From NCBI GenBank assembly GCA_018061265.1, contig JAGOUM010000035.1, positions 1-32,471 of the forward strand: a stretch of 32,471 bases of DNA. The letters are read 5' to 3'. Below the pieces are notes generated by a model, which searched no databases, had not been told where the DNA came from, and worked only from the letters and a program-made list of their open reading frames with translations. Source of the stretch: Rhodoferax sp. GTDB taxonomy: Bacteria > Pseudomonadota > Gammaproteobacteria > Burkholderiales > Burkholderiaceae_C. The position numbers and the translations under genes are program-made. Every line of letters starts with the position of its first letter. Position 1 is the stretch's first letter. Below, one piece after another: positions 1 through 8,371 of the stretch.

Positions 1-93
1 CTCAAACTCATGAAGAGCCTGGGCTTTGCCATCAAGTCGTTTGCCGAAGACCCCGATTTCAAGCTGGTGACCCATTTGTTGCAGTCGTCTTGA
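1..93 (+). CDS. C-terminal end of a probable GNAT-type acetyltransferase (5' part outside window)
   Basis: An open frame enters from the left edge and stops with TGA at 91-93, giving 30 residues. The visible tail has the pattern LGF...DPDFKLVT. This resembles the end of GNAT domains such as those of Pat-like protein acetyltransferases, where a 'LGF...DDP...' strand closes the fold. The fragment is too short to assign firmly. It overlaps the convergent oxygenase gene tail-to-tail by 35 bp. Confidence 0.4.
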   Translation, partial: LKLMKSLGFAIKSFAEDPDFKLVTHLLQSS

Positions 94-1495
94 GCGTTTC
101 TCGCCAGGCCGGAGCCTGGTAAGTGACGGGTTTGAAATGGCAAAAAATGTTGGCGTACGCTTGGCCGTCGAGTGGCTCGGGGCGGCCATGTAGCAGCCGA
201 CCACCTTCATAAAACACCATGTCGCCCGGTTTCAGCAGCAACCAATGCTGGCGGTAACTGTTGTCTTCGATGCACAGTGGCCAGTCGCGGTTGAGCTGCT
301 GCGCCACGTTGATGATGGCGCTGATGATGTGGGTGTCGAGCCGATCACGGTGCATTTCTAACACCGCGTTGTGGTGGTAAGTACGGATGCCGTAAACGTA
401 TGTAGGTGCCAGCGACTGCCCGCACCATTGTTCCAGCAGAGGCTTCAAACTGGCGTGGATCTGCTCGCGTAGTGTGGCACTCAGTTCGACCAGTGTGCTG
501 CTGCGGGCAGCCGACAGGCTGTCGGCGTCATGGATGAACCCGCCGTCAACAAACTCGTCACTGCTGGCGGACAGGTTGGCCCGGTAGAACTCTGCAATTT
601 CCGCAAACAGGTTTGGGTCCAGCTGGCGTTTCTCAAATCCGGTCCAGGTGTAATTGGGGACCCATTCATTGAGTTCCCGCGGGTACCTGCCGGGGGCTGG
701 ACGCTGCCTGCTGCTGGCCCGCAGGTGGAGCGTTAGCAGGGTTTTCTTACCTGAGTCCAGTGGTGCCTCACAACGCGCGCTATTCGGATTGACCGACCCG
801 TCCGGCAGCAGGTTGCGCCACACCAACACACTGCCTTGGCGCGGGGTGATACGCAGACCGGCCAGCTCAAAACATGTTTCGCCGCCGCTTTCCGCGGCGT
901 TAAGGTACAGCAGCAGGGTGTGGGTCCGTTGCCCCATCCGCGCACCCGGGTGTCCAAAATCCTGCGGGCCGAACGCGTCGGTGTGTGCGGGTACACCTTC
1001 GCCGACTTCAAAGTGCTGGCAGGTCAGGGTCTCGGCGTAGGCGGGGTGAATCCCGACCAGTTTGCACAGGCGCAGCTGCAACGCGTCCAGCGACGCCTGC
1101 ACCGTTGGCGCATGACCCTCGGCTGGCCCGACGACAACCGGGTCGAACTGGGCCTGAAGCGCCAGGCATTCGGCGGCGCTCAGTACATCGGCCAAGGTGT
1201 AAATCTCCAGCGTCGGGCAATCCATCCGGCGGCCATTGGGTATCCAAAATTGGTCGCGGTCCACCACCACCTCGGGAAGACACTGAGTAAGTTCGGCCGT
1301 GGGTTTGGGTTCCCGACCTAAGGGATTCACCAGCTGGTCCAGTGGCACGTTGGGTGTATAGCCCATACAGATCTGGATGTCCTGCCAGGCGTAGCCTTCA
1401 TCAAGCAGGGTTTTGAAGATGCCATCCTGGTCACAGCCGCGCTGAATATTGGTCTGGATCCAGCCAATCCAGTCTGCATCAAGTGTCTTGTTCAT
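59..1495 (-). CDS. Double-domain 2OG-Fe(II) oxygenase (prolyl 4-hydroxylase-like)
   Basis: A 478-residue protein with two cupin-like oxygenase modules in tandem. Residues 8-46 form a small N-terminal helical segment (WIQ...GC...LL..GY) often found ahead of such enzymes. Module 1 (about 95-262) has the proximal iron motif H171-T-D173 and a 2OG-binding-type Lys at 250/251, but Arg241 stands where the distal iron His is expected. Module 2 (about 290-458) has H382-R-D384 and a distal His436 in LLHGRPEP, but no Lys at the usual 2OG position. Family members hydroxylate protein or small-molecule substrates using O2, Fe(II) and 2-oxoglutarate; the substrate here is unknown. I chose ATG 1495 because it lies 17 bp after the stop of the upstream dehydrogenase gene, which implies cotranscription; an in-frame start further upstream would overlap that gene. 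No strong Shine-Dalgarno is seen. Its 3' end overlaps the convergent left-edge gene. Confidence 0.85.
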   Translation of the reverse strand: MNKTLDADWIGWIQTNIQRGCDQDGIFKTLLDEGYAWQDIQICMGYTPNVPLDQLVNPLGREPKPTAELTQCLPEVVVDRDQFWIPNGRRMDCPTLEIYTLADVLSAAECLALQAQFDPVVVGPAEGHAPTVQASLDALQLRLCKLVGIHPAYAETLTCQHFEVGEGVPAHTDAFGPQDFGHPGARMGQRTHTLLLYLNAAESGGETCFELAGLRITPRQGSVLVWRNLLPDGSVNPNSARCEAPLDSGKKTLLTLHLRASSRQRPAPGRYPRELNEWVPNYTWTGFEKRQLDPNLFAEIAEFYRANLSASSDEFVDGGFIHDADSLSAARSSTLVELSATLREQIHASLKPLLEQWCGQSLAPTYVYGIRTYHHNAVLEMHRDRLDTHIISAIINVAQQLNRDWPLCIEDNSYRQHWLLLKPGDMVFYEGGRLLHGRPEPLDGQAYANIFCHFKPVTYQAPAWRETLKTTATNGSPA

Positions 1496-1512
1496 GGGAA
1501 TCCGGCGCGTGT

Positions 1513-2658
1513 TCAGGTGTGATGGAGCAATATACCGTTGTCGACCTGATCGATCCGGGTGCGCCCACAAAACGCCATCGTCAGATCGAGTTCCTTGTGA
1601 ATGATCTCCAGCGCTTTGGTCACACCGGCTTCGCCCATCGCGCCCAGCCCATAAGTGAATGCCCGGCCAATGTAGGTGCCACGTGCACCCAGGGCACGGG
1701 CTTTGAGAACATCCTGCCCGCTGCGGATACCACCGTCCATGTGCACCTCGATCTGGCTGCCCACTGCCTGCACGATGGCCGGCAGGGCGCTGATGGATGA
1801 GGGTGCGCCGTCCAGCTGTCGCCCGCCGTGGTTGCTGACCACCAGTGCATCAGCGCCAGACCCCGCCGCCAGCCGGGCGTCTTCAACGTCCTGGATACCT
1901 TTGACAATCAGCTTGCCACCCCAGCGGGTTTTGATCCATTCCACGTCGTCCCAGCTCAGAGCCGGATCAAACTGTTTGGCGGTCCATTCGCTCAGACTGC
2001 CCATGTTTTCCACCCCTTTCACATGGCCGATGATGTTGCCAAATCCGTGGCGTCGGGTGCCCAGCATGCCCAGCCCCCAACGCACTTTGGTTGCCATGTT
2101 GATGATGTTGCGCAGCGTGGGTTTGGGCGGGGCCGACAAACCGTTTTTCAAGTCCTTGTGGCGTTGGCCCAGAATCTGCAAATCCAGCGTGATCATCAGC
2201 GCCGAGCAGTTGGCCGCCTTGGCGCGCTCGATCAGGCGCTCAATAAAGTCGCGGTCGCGCATCACATACAGCTGAAACCAGAACGGGTGTCCGCCGGTTT
2301 CGCGCGCCACGTCCTCGATCGAGCAGATGCTCATGGTCGACAGGGTGAAGGGCACGCCAAACTTCTTGGCGGCGTTGGCCGCCTTGATTTCACCGTCGGC
2401 GCACTGCATGCCAGTGAGTCCCACCGGCGCCAGCGCCACCGGCATGGCGACCGGCTGGCCAATCATGGTGCTGGCAGTGCTGCGGTTTTCCATGTTGACG
2501 GCCACCCGCTGGCGCAGCAGGATCTTCTGGAAGTCGGCCGAGTTGGCGCGGTAGGTACTCTCGGTCCACGACCCCGAGTCGGCATAGTCGTAAAACATGC
2601 GCGGCACACGCGCTTTGGCCAGCACACGCAGGTCTTCAATGTGGGTCATCACAGACAT
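1513..2658 (-). CDS. lldD: FMN-dependent alpha-hydroxy-acid dehydrogenase (L-lactate dehydrogenase family)
   Basis: A 381-residue TIM-barrel flavoenzyme of the LldD/glycolate oxidase/mandelate dehydrogenase family, at the usual family length. It oxidises an L-2-hydroxy acid to the 2-oxo acid with FMN. SNHGGRQLD at 275-283 carries the catalytic His277 and substrate-binding Arg280, and MDGGIRSG is the phosphate-binding strand. FQLY contains the active-site Tyr131, and LGQRHKD is the mobile-loop segment. Start ATG 2658 has a GGAG Shine-Dalgarno (plus-strand CTCC at 2665-2668); longer in-frame starts lack one. The gene is divergent from the FAD oxidoreductase, and the 2OG oxygenase follows 17 bp downstream. 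Lactate is the commonest substrate in this subgroup, but mandelate or glycolate cannot be excluded from sequence, and there is no neighbouring lactate permease. Confidence 0.9.
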   Translation of the reverse strand: MSVMTHIEDLRVLAKARVPRMFYDYADSGSWTESTYRANSADFQKILLRQRVAVNMENRSTASTMIGQPVAMPVALAPVGLTGMQCADGEIKAANAAKKFGVPFTLSTMSICSIEDVARETGGHPFWFQLYVMRDRDFIERLIERAKAANCSALMITLDLQILGQRHKDLKNGLSAPPKPTLRNIINMATKVRWGLGMLGTRRHGFGNIIGHVKGVENMGSLSEWTAKQFDPALSWDDVEWIKTRWGGKLIVKGIQDVEDARLAAGSGADALVVSNHGGRQLDGAPSSISALPAIVQAVGSQIEVHMDGGIRSGQDVLKARALGARGTYIGRAFTYGLGAMGEAGVTKALEIIHKELDLTMAFCGRTRIDQVDNGILLHHT

Positions 2659-2690
2659 AAAACACTCCAGATATTGCCCCATGGTAGCGG

Positions 2691-2705
2691 TGCACAGTCT
2701 GTGCA
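2691..2705. promoter_or_regulatory. 15-bp palindrome in divergent promoter region (operator candidate)
   Basis: TGCACAG-T-CTGTGCA is a perfect inverted repeat. It lies in the 130-bp gap (2659-2788) between the divergent dehydrogenase and FAD-oxidoreductase starts. It sits about where the -35 of the leftward dehydrogenase promoter would fall, upstream of an AT-rich -10-like CAATAT at about 2671-2676 on the minus strand. Symmetry and position fit a dimeric regulator controlling one or both genes. No regulator gene is in the window, so the identity is unknown. Confidence 0.45.
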
Positions 2706-2713
2706 GGGTTGAA

Positions 2714-2740
2714 AACTGCACCCACGCAGTTGAATTTTTT
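2714..2740 (+). promoter_or_regulatory. Inverted repeat followed by T-run in the leader of the FAD oxidoreductase
   Basis: AACTGC (2714-2719) and GCAGTT (2726-2731) flank a 6-nt loop, followed by GAATTTTTTT. Read rightward this resembles an intrinsic terminator, about 50 bp before the FAD-oxidoreductase start and with no gene upstream on that strand. It may be an attenuator or a second operator. A weak promoter-like TTGAAA at 2710-2715 overlaps it, so the role is uncertain. Confidence 0.3.
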
Positions 2741-2788
2741 TACGACGACCGTGCCCAGCAGGTGGCCGATATCTGGCAACATGCGGCG

Positions 2789-3934
2789 ATGCAGACCACA
2801 GACGTTTTGATCATAGGTGCGGGTATGGCGGGCGCTTCTCTTGCCTGTTTTCTGGCGCCCCACCGGCGCGTGACCGTGCTTGAGCGCGAGGCGCAGCCGG
2901 GCTATCACGCCACCGGGCGGTCCGCAGCGATGTTCAGCGAAACCTATGGCAACGCCACCGTGCGCGCTTTGAGCACCGGCTCCAAGGCGTTTTATTTTGA
3001 TCCGCCCCAGGGGTTTTCGCCGGTCCCACTGGTGTCGCCGCGGGGTGCGCTGATTGTTGGTGGCGAGGCGGACCGCGACGCGTTGTACGCCACCTGGCAA
3101 ACCATGCAGGCGCTGGTGCTCAACGTGGCCTGGTGGACGCCATCGCAAATCCGTCAGCGGGTGCCGGTTCTGTTGGACGAACACGCCCGTTGCGGCATTT
3201 TTGAACCCGACGCGATGGACATGGATGTGCACGCCATCCACCACGGTTTTTTGCGTGCAGCCAAGGCCGCCGGGGCGCAGATGCTGTGCAACGCCGAGGT
3301 CATTCGGATCGAGCGAAACCGCGGCGGCTGGGATGTGTTCACCCGAGCGGGCGATTTTTTTTCGCCGGTGGTGGTGAATGCGGCGGGTGCCTGGTGTGAT
3401 GTGCTGGCGCGAATGGCTGGCGTTGCGCCGGTCGGGCTGATGCCACTGCGGCGCACCGCCTTCACGACCGCGCCACCCGAGGGGCTTGACATCCGCCAGT
3501 GGCCACTGGTGATCGACGCCGGTGAGCGCTTTTACTTCAAGCCCGATGCGGGCATGTTGCTGATGTCGTCTGCCAACGAAGATCCTAGCCTGCCGCAGGA
3601 CGTGCAGCCCGAGGAGCTCGATGTGGCCATCGCCGTGGACCGTATCGAAGCGGCAACAACGCTGCGTGTCCGGCGTGTCCATCGGCAGTGGGCGGGCTTG
3701 CGCTCGTTTGTTGCCGACAAGTCGCCGGTGGTGGGTTTTGCCCCCCAGGCGCCTGGTTTTTTCTGGCTGGCAGCGCAGGGGGGATATGGCATACAGACTG
3801 CGCCCGCGCTGGGTGAACTGGCGGCGGCGTGGGTGCAGGGCTTGCCAGTCCCGCCGGCACTGGCGCAGCTGGGTGTGGACGCGCCGCAGCTCAGCCCGTC
3901 GCGGGGCGGGCTGGGCAGTGGGGTGGCGACATGA
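2789..3934 (+). CDS. FAD-dependent oxidoreductase, DadA/glycine oxidase-like (DAO family)
   Basis: A 381-residue flavoprotein. The N-terminal Rossmann motif GAGMAG lies at 10-15 and is followed by an acidic residue (Glu32) at the end of strand 2 that would bind the FAD ribose. HATGRSAAMF at about 41-50 is the conserved second FAD contact. A C-terminal GYGIQTAPA segment closes the FAD site. The family oxidatively deaminates D-amino acids, glycine or sarcosine, or oxidises hydroxy acids such as 2-hydroxyglutarate; the exact substrate cannot be read from sequence. Start ATG 2789 places the Rossmann strand right at the N-terminus as expected. It is divergent from the FMN dehydrogenase, and its TGA overlaps the ATG of the next gene (ATGA at 3931-3934), so the two are translationally coupled. 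The C-terminus is Gly/Ser-rich. Confidence 0.85.
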   Translation: MQTTDVLIIGAGMAGASLACFLAPHRRVTVLEREAQPGYHATGRSAAMFSETYGNATVRALSTGSKAFYFDPPQGFSPVPLVSPRGALIVGGEADRDALYATWQTMQALVLNVAWWTPSQIRQRVPVLLDEHARCGIFEPDAMDMDVHAIHHGFLRAAKAAGAQMLCNAEVIRIERNRGGWDVFTRAGDFFSPVVVNAAGAWCDVLARMAGVAPVGLMPLRRTAFTTAPPEGLDIRQWPLVIDAGERFYFKPDAGMLLMSSANEDPSLPQDVQPEELDVAIAVDRIEAATTLRVRRVHRQWAGLRSFVADKSPVVGFAPQAPGFFWLAAQGGYGIQTAPALGELAAAWVQGLPVPPALAQLGVDAPQLSPSRGGLGSGVAT

Positions 3935-5184
3935 ATACTTCTGCCACACCGGGTGATCTGGCTCGGGCGCAGCAGTGTTTTCAACGGGGTGACCTGATCA
4001 CCGCCGGATCGCTGTGTCGCCAGGTGCTGCAGGTCCAGCACCAAAACCCCGAGGCATTGCAGTTGTTGGCAACGGTGCTGGAGCGTCAGGGTCAACTGCC
4101 ACTGGCCGCCCAGGTGGCGCGTCAGTGGATTGCTGTTTGTCCCGGTGACGGCGCAGCACACCGTTTTTTGGGGGGTGTGCAGCGCCGCCTCGGTGATCTG
4201 GCGGGCGCCATGGACAGCTGGCAGCGCGCCACCTATCTGCCCGGTTTGCATGGCGATCTGTACTGTGCCCTGGCCCTGGGCTGGTTGGAGCAGGGGCAGG
4301 ACGCTGCCGCGCTGCAGGCCGTCGCAGCGGCCCAATGTGACGCCACTGTGCATGAAGACGCCCTGCGCCTGCACATCACCCTGTTGCACGGCATGCAGCA
4401 TTTTGATGAGGCGCGCCAGATGCTGGGTGACGCCCTGTTTCGCCTGAGCCGGGTGGGGGACACCGAGCAGATACTGGCACTTTGGTTGACCCTGTTTCCG
4501 CAGGACGAGGTGCCGCAGCACCGGTTGGCCGCGCAAGGCCGGGCCGACATTCCGCCGCGCGCCGGTGACGCGTATGTGACCTACCTGTTTGACCACTACG
4601 CAGCCTCCTTTGACCGCGATTTGGCGCGGCTGGATTACCAGGCACCGGCACTGATCGCACGGCAGCTGGCGCAGACCCTGCCACCTGCCCAAGGGACCTG
4701 GAGGGTGCTGGACGCGGGCTGCGGCACGGGTTTGTGCGGACCACTGCTGCGTCCCTACGCCCGGCACCTGGCGGGTGTGGACTTGTCTGCTGCCATGGTC
4801 GCCAAGGCCGCCGAGCGTGGTGACTACGATCATCTGGTGGTGGCCGAACTGACGGCGTATCTGGGTACTTGTCGCCACAGTTATGAGTTGATTGTCAGCG
4901 CCGACACCCTGGTGTACTTTGGTGAGCTGCGAGAAGTGCTGGCGGGCATGGCGCATGCCCTGGTGGCGGGGGCCTGGCTGGCGTTCTCGCTGGAGTCCAA
5001 GGAATCGGCGGACGACAGCCCCTGGCAGTTAAGCCAAAGCGGCCGTTATGTGCATGGTGCAGCCTATGTGCAGCAAGCGCTCGATGCGGCGGGCTTACGC
5101 CTGGTCTCCATGACGCCAGCCACCCTGCGCATGAATGAGCGCCAGCCCGTCAAGGGTTTGATCATTTTGGCATCCAGCCAATGA
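3931..5184 (+). CDS. TPR-repeat SAM-dependent methyltransferase
   Basis: A 417-residue protein. Residues 1-200 are alpha-helical TPR-like repeats (pairs such as A..CF..GDL..A and L..QG....A). Residues 215-235 hold the YLFDHYAASFD segment that usually links TPRs to the methyltransferase in this group. The class I SAM-binding motif VLDAGCGTG is at 259-267, with an acidic GVDLS strand at about 282-286. It probably methylates a protein or small molecule presented by the TPR scaffold; the substrate is unknown. Start ATG 3931 overlaps the stop of the FAD oxidoreductase, so the two are coexpressed. Its end faces the convergent yebC gene across a 40-bp gap. Confidence 0.85.
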   Translation: MNTSATPGDLARAQQCFQRGDLITAGSLCRQVLQVQHQNPEALQLLATVLERQGQLPLAAQVARQWIAVCPGDGAAHRFLGGVQRRLGDLAGAMDSWQRATYLPGLHGDLYCALALGWLEQGQDAAALQAVAAAQCDATVHEDALRLHITLLHGMQHFDEARQMLGDALFRLSRVGDTEQILALWLTLFPQDEVPQHRLAAQGRADIPPRAGDAYVTYLFDHYAASFDRDLARLDYQAPALIARQLAQTLPPAQGTWRVLDAGCGTGLCGPLLRPYARHLAGVDLSAAMVAKAAERGDYDHLVVAELTAYLGTCRHSYELIVSADTLVYFGELREVLAGMAHALVAGAWLAFSLESKESADDSPWQLSQSGRYVHGAAYVQQALDAAGLRLVSMTPATLRMNERQPVKGLIILASSQ

Positions 5185-5206
5185 CTGGCAAGCTTTGGCT
5201 GCTCCA

Positions 5207-5245
5207 TTGTTTGGATAGTGTGAACTATGCAGACAATCCAACAAA
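5207..5245. terminator. Weak bidirectional hairpin between convergent genes
   Basis: Between the methyltransferase stop and the yebC stop, ATAGT-GTGA-ACTAT (5215-5228) forms a short hairpin. It is flanked by an imperfect outer pairing of TTGTTTGGAT (5207-5216) with ATCCAACAAA (5236-5245). Position between convergent genes suggests termination, but there is no clean T-run on either strand and part overlaps the end of yebC. Confidence 0.3.
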
Positions 5246-5938
5246 CAGGTTCTGAACGTCGTCGTGGTCGTCAAGCGCGGCCAGAAAAGCCTCGACTTCG
5301 GCCATTTGCTCTGCATCCAGGCTGGCCGGGTCAATCGGGTTTTTCGCCTTGTAGCCCAGTTTGGCCGACAGCACGGTGAAGCCATGGGTGGGCAGGGCAC
5401 GGCTGACCAGGTCGAGATCGGCGGGGTCGGTCAGGAACAGTGTGTTGCCGGGCTCCTCCCCTGGCTCAAGATCCTGTGCACCAGCCTCGATGGCGGCCAG
5501 TTCGGCGTCCGCGCCGGCTGCGGCGGGCTCGGCCTCGATCATGCCGAGGTGGTCAAAGTCCCAACTGACCGAGCCCGACGTACCCAACTGCCCTTTGCGG
5601 AACAGCACCCGCATTTCGGGTGCGGTGCGGTTGAGGTTATCGGTCAGGCACTCCACCATCACGGGCACACGGTGCGGCGCGAAACCCTCATACATCACAT
5701 GCTCAAAATTCACCGCCTCGCCGGTCAGACCCGCGCCTTTTCGGATGGCGCGCTCCAGTGTGTCTTTGGGCATGGAGGCTTTTCGCGCCGCCTCCACCAG
5801 CAGCCGTAGCCGCGAGTTTGCCGCCGGGTCTGCGCCGCTGCGTGCGGCCAGCATGATGTCTTTGGACAATTTGCCAAAAATTCGCCCTCTGGCATTGGCT
5901 GCGAGTTCCTTGCCTTTGGCTTTCCATTGCGCGCCCAT
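5225..5938 (-). CDS. yebC: YebC/PmpR-family protein (translation factor or transcriptional regulator)
   Basis: A 237-residue protein at typical family length. The N-terminus is [10 protein letters not shown], then the helical segment with [11 protein letters not shown] and [15 protein letters not shown], then [15 protein letters not shown]. The central domain has YEGFAP and NRTAPEMR, which are hallmark strings of YebC. Members were described as DNA-binding regulators (PmpR) and more recently as ribosome-associated factors that help translation of proline-rich stretches. ATG 5938 has an AAGGA Shine-Dalgarno just upstream. It lies 63 bp downstream of pbpC on the same strand and may be read through from it. 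Confidence 0.95.
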   Translation of the reverse strand: MGAQWKAKGKELAANARGRIFGKLSKDIMLAARSGADPAANSRLRLLVEAARKASMPKDTLERAIRKGAGLTGEAVNFEHVMYEGFAPHRVPVMVECLTDNLNRTAPEMRVLFRKGQLGTSGSVSWDFDHLGMIEAEPAAAGADAELAAIEAGAQDLEPGEEPGNTLFLTDPADLDLVSRALPTHGFTVLSAKLGYKAKNPIDPASLDAEQMAEVEAFLAALDDHDDVQNLFVGLSA

Positions 5939-6001
5939 CGGGGGTGTTCCTTGTACTGATGGCGCTGCTGCGCGCCAGGTGATTGGTTTGTGTTGGGGCC
6001 G

Positions 6002-8245
6002 CTATTGTCCACGCTGGCGCAGCGGGGCCTTGACGCCCGCACCGCGCACCTCGATCTGCACTTCGTCAAGCAGCTTGCCGCTTGCGTCGGCGAGTTGCAG
6101 CCGGTGTTTGCCGGGCCAGGGCAGCCACTGTGCCGTTGCACCCCTGGCATAGGGTTTTCCATCGATCAGCCATTGCACCCGCTGGCCGGTAGCGTTGAGT
6201 TGCAGGCGCTGATGCCTGGGTGGAATATCGGGGTCCAGCGCGATGATGCTGCCATTGGTTGGGGTCACAATTTTGCCTCCAGCGTTTGGCATTATTGCGC
6301 TATCAGCTACATTGTTTATAACGAACTTGGCTTGCTGGGTACCACTGACAAACCACTCGGAGCGCGGCGCTTCAACGCCTGCGAACGCAACATCCACACG
6401 CACCAGGCCAGCCGGTGCCTTGGGCGGCGCGCTGGGTTGGTGGGCATGCAGGTGGTTCATGAGTGCCAGCCAAATGGGTGCTGCGCCGGTGGTGCCACTG
6501 ACGTCGTGCATTGGTGCCCCACTTGCGTTGCCCACCCAGACACCCACGGTGTAGCGTTGTGAGTAACCCAGTGCCCAGTTGTCGCGCATGTCTTTGCTGG
6601 TGCCGGTTTTGACGGCGCTCCAGTAGCGTGTTGCAAGCACGCTGTCCAGGCCAAAAGTCGGTGCGCGGGCCATTGGGTCGGAAAGAATGTCGCTGACGAT
6701 GTAGGCCACCCGGGCATCGATGGCTTGCCCTGAAGTGGCACCGGGCAGCGCTGCAGCGGGTTGTGGCTGCAGCCGCACCGGACCAAGGCGTCCGCCATTC
6801 GCCAGAGCGCGGTAGGCATTGGCCAGCGACAGCAGTGACACCTCGGCGCTGCCCAGTGCCAGGCTGTAGCCATAGTAGTCACCGGTCTCCTTGAGGGGTA
6901 GCCCGAACTGGCGCAACTGTTTGTGAAAGGCATTCGGGCTGACCATCACCAGTGTGCGCACCGCCGGCACGTTGAGCGATGCCGCCAGCGCCGTGCGCAC
7001 CGACACCCAGCCCTTGAACTGGCGGTCGTAGTTTTGCGGGATGTACAGGCCACCACTGGTTTGAATCTGCGCGCTCGAGTCTTCCAGCAGCGACGCCGCA
7101 GTCAAGCGCCGTTGCGCGATCGCTTGGCCGTACAAGAAGGGTTTGAGGGTCGAGCCCGGTTGGCGCAGCGCGGTCACCCCGTCAACCTGAGCCGCGTCGC
7201 TGAGTTCGCCCGACGATCCGACCCAGGCCAGCACCTCGCCCGAAGCGTTGTCGAGCACCACCAGGGTGGCGTCTTCGACCTGGCGGCCGTGCAGCTCGCG
7301 CAGGTGCTGCTGCAGTGTTTGGAGTGCAAAGCGTTGCAACGGAGCCCGCAGTGTGGTGCGGATTGACCCTGGCACTGCACTGGTGCCGCCGGCAGCGGGC
7401 AGCGCCAAAACCACACGCTGCGCCACATGGGGTGCAATGCCGGCGCTGGCCGGGTAGTCGCGCCGCTGCAGCACCGCGGTGGTAAAAAAATCCATCCCTG
7501 CGCAGGAAGTTGAAGGCAGTTCTGCAGCCGAGAGTCCACGTTGCATATTGGCAAGCACCCCACAGGCGCGCTGCGCCACTTGGGCTGGTTTGGCGTTTGG
7601 CGCACGAACCAGCGCGGCTGCCACCGCGGCCTCGCGCGCATCAAGCCCATGCGCCGCCTTGCCAAACAGCGTCTGGCTCAGTGCATCGATGCCCACCAGC
7701 TCGCCACGAAATGGCACCAGGTTCAGGTAGGCTTCCAGAATCTGGTCTTTGCGCAGGCGCTGTTCAAGCCACTCGGCCGATACCGTTTGCTTTAGCTTTT
7801 GAAGCACACTGCGTCCACCGGTGCTGCGCTTGAGGTCTGCATCGAGCAAACCCGCAAGCTGCATCGTGAGCGTGGAGGCGCCACGCGTCTTGCGGTTGAG
7901 CAGGTTGGCCCAGGCGGCTGCCGACACCGCCTGCCAGTCGACGCCACTGTGTTCATAAAAGCGCTTGTCTTCGCTGAGCACCAGCGCGGTGCGCAACGCC
8001 GGCGACACATCGGCCAGCGCCACCCAGTGGCCCCGGCGCACGCTGGCGTCGGTGCGCAGGCGGTGCAGCAACGCGCCATGGCGGTCAATGATCAGCGTGT
8101 CGGAGGGCTGGTATTTGGATTTTATCTCGTCAAAAGTGCTTGCAGCCCATGTTGGTAAAGCGCTAATAGCTAGAAAAACAGAGATGACAAGATACCCAAT
8201 GAACCGACGGAATTGGTCAATCGCCTGCCATGCTCTCGGGCTCAT
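6002..8245 (-). CDS. pbpC: Penicillin-binding protein 1C (bifunctional glycosyltransferase/transpeptidase)
   Basis: A 747-residue class A PBP. A single N-terminal hydrophobic segment (about 14-35) anchors or exports it. The GT51 domain has EDKRFYEHSGVD at 92-103 with catalytic Glu92, and RGASTLTMQL at 121-130. The transpeptidase has S365-T-L-K368, S423-L-N and K546-T-G. A C-terminal BiPBP_C-like beta domain (about 655-735) is diagnostic for PBP1C. It polymerises and may crosslink peptidoglycan in the periplasm. In E. coli it neighbours the alpha-2-macroglobulin gene yfhM; here that partner lies 16.6 kb upstream on the same strand. Oddity: codons for about residues 23-39 coincide with a copy of a dispersed repeat (8129-8177), producing an ALPTWA-AS stretch that looks like a signal peptidase site. 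Start ATG 8245 has only a weak GGTGGTG upstream. Confidence 0.93.
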   Translation of the reverse strand: MSPRAWQAIDQFRRFIGYLVISVFLAISALPTWAASTFDEIKSKYQPSDTLIIDRHGALLHRLRTDASVRRGHWVALADVSPALRTALVLSEDKRFYEHSGVDWQAVSAAAWANLLNRKTRGASTLTMQLAGLLDADLKRSTGGRSVLQKLKQTVSAEWLEQRLRKDQILEAYLNLVPFRGELVGIDALSQTLFGKAAHGLDAREAAVAAALVRAPNAKPAQVAQRACGVLANMQRGLSAAELPSTSCAGMDFFTTAVLQRRDYPASAGIAPHVAQRVVLALPAAGGTSAVPGSIRTTLRAPLQRFALQTLQQHLRELHGRQVEDATLVVLDNASGEVLAWVGSSGELSDAAQVDGVTALRQPGSTLKPFLYGQAIAQRRLTAASLLEDSSAQIQTSGGLYIPQNYDRQFKGWVSVRTALAASLNVPAVRTLVMVSPNAFHKQLRQFGLPLKETGDYYGYSLALGSAEVSLLSLANAYRALANGGRLGPVRLQPQPAAALPGATSGQAIDARVAYIVSDILSDPMARAPTFGLDSVLATRYWSAVKTGTSKDMRDNWALGYSQRYTVGVWVGNASGAPMHDVSGTTGAAPIWLALMNHLHAHQPSAPPKAPAGLVRVDVAFAGVEAPRSEWFVSGTQQAKFVINNVADSAIMPNAGGKIVTPTNGSIIALDPDIPPRHQRLQLNATGQRVQWLIDGKPYARGATAQWLPWPGKHRLQLADASGKLLDEVQIEVRGAGVKAPLRQRGQ
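8129..8177. repeat. Degenerate copy of a Comamonadaceae-type AGCGCT repeat, inside pbpC
   Basis: The stretch has AAAAGTGCTTGCAGC, then a spacer, then AAAGCGCTAATAGCTA. It aligns by eye with the better-preserved copy at 24763-24820 in the same orientation, with the same 22-bp spacing from AGC to GCGCTA. The right arm matches well and the left arm has decayed. From general knowledge, this kind of element (AGCGCTTAT...AAGCGCTA...AGCTAT) is dispersed in Rhodoferax/Polaromonas/Acidovorax intergenic DNA. Here it is translated as part of the PBP1C membrane segment. Confidence 0.5.
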
Positions 8246-8371
8246 GCGGTCACCACCAGACTTGCCAAAAAACGACCAATCGCCCAGTACGGCAACGCGT
8301 CAGCAGCTAAGGATGTATGAATGAAGTGTGGCGAAGGGAAGACCCCGCAGTTTGTCTCAAGCTTGGCAAAA

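Noticed and set aside
3532-4956. Minus-strand frame of about 474 codons opposite the FAD oxidoreductase and methyltransferase genes
   Set aside because: It spans two well-supported plus-strand genes and shows no domain.
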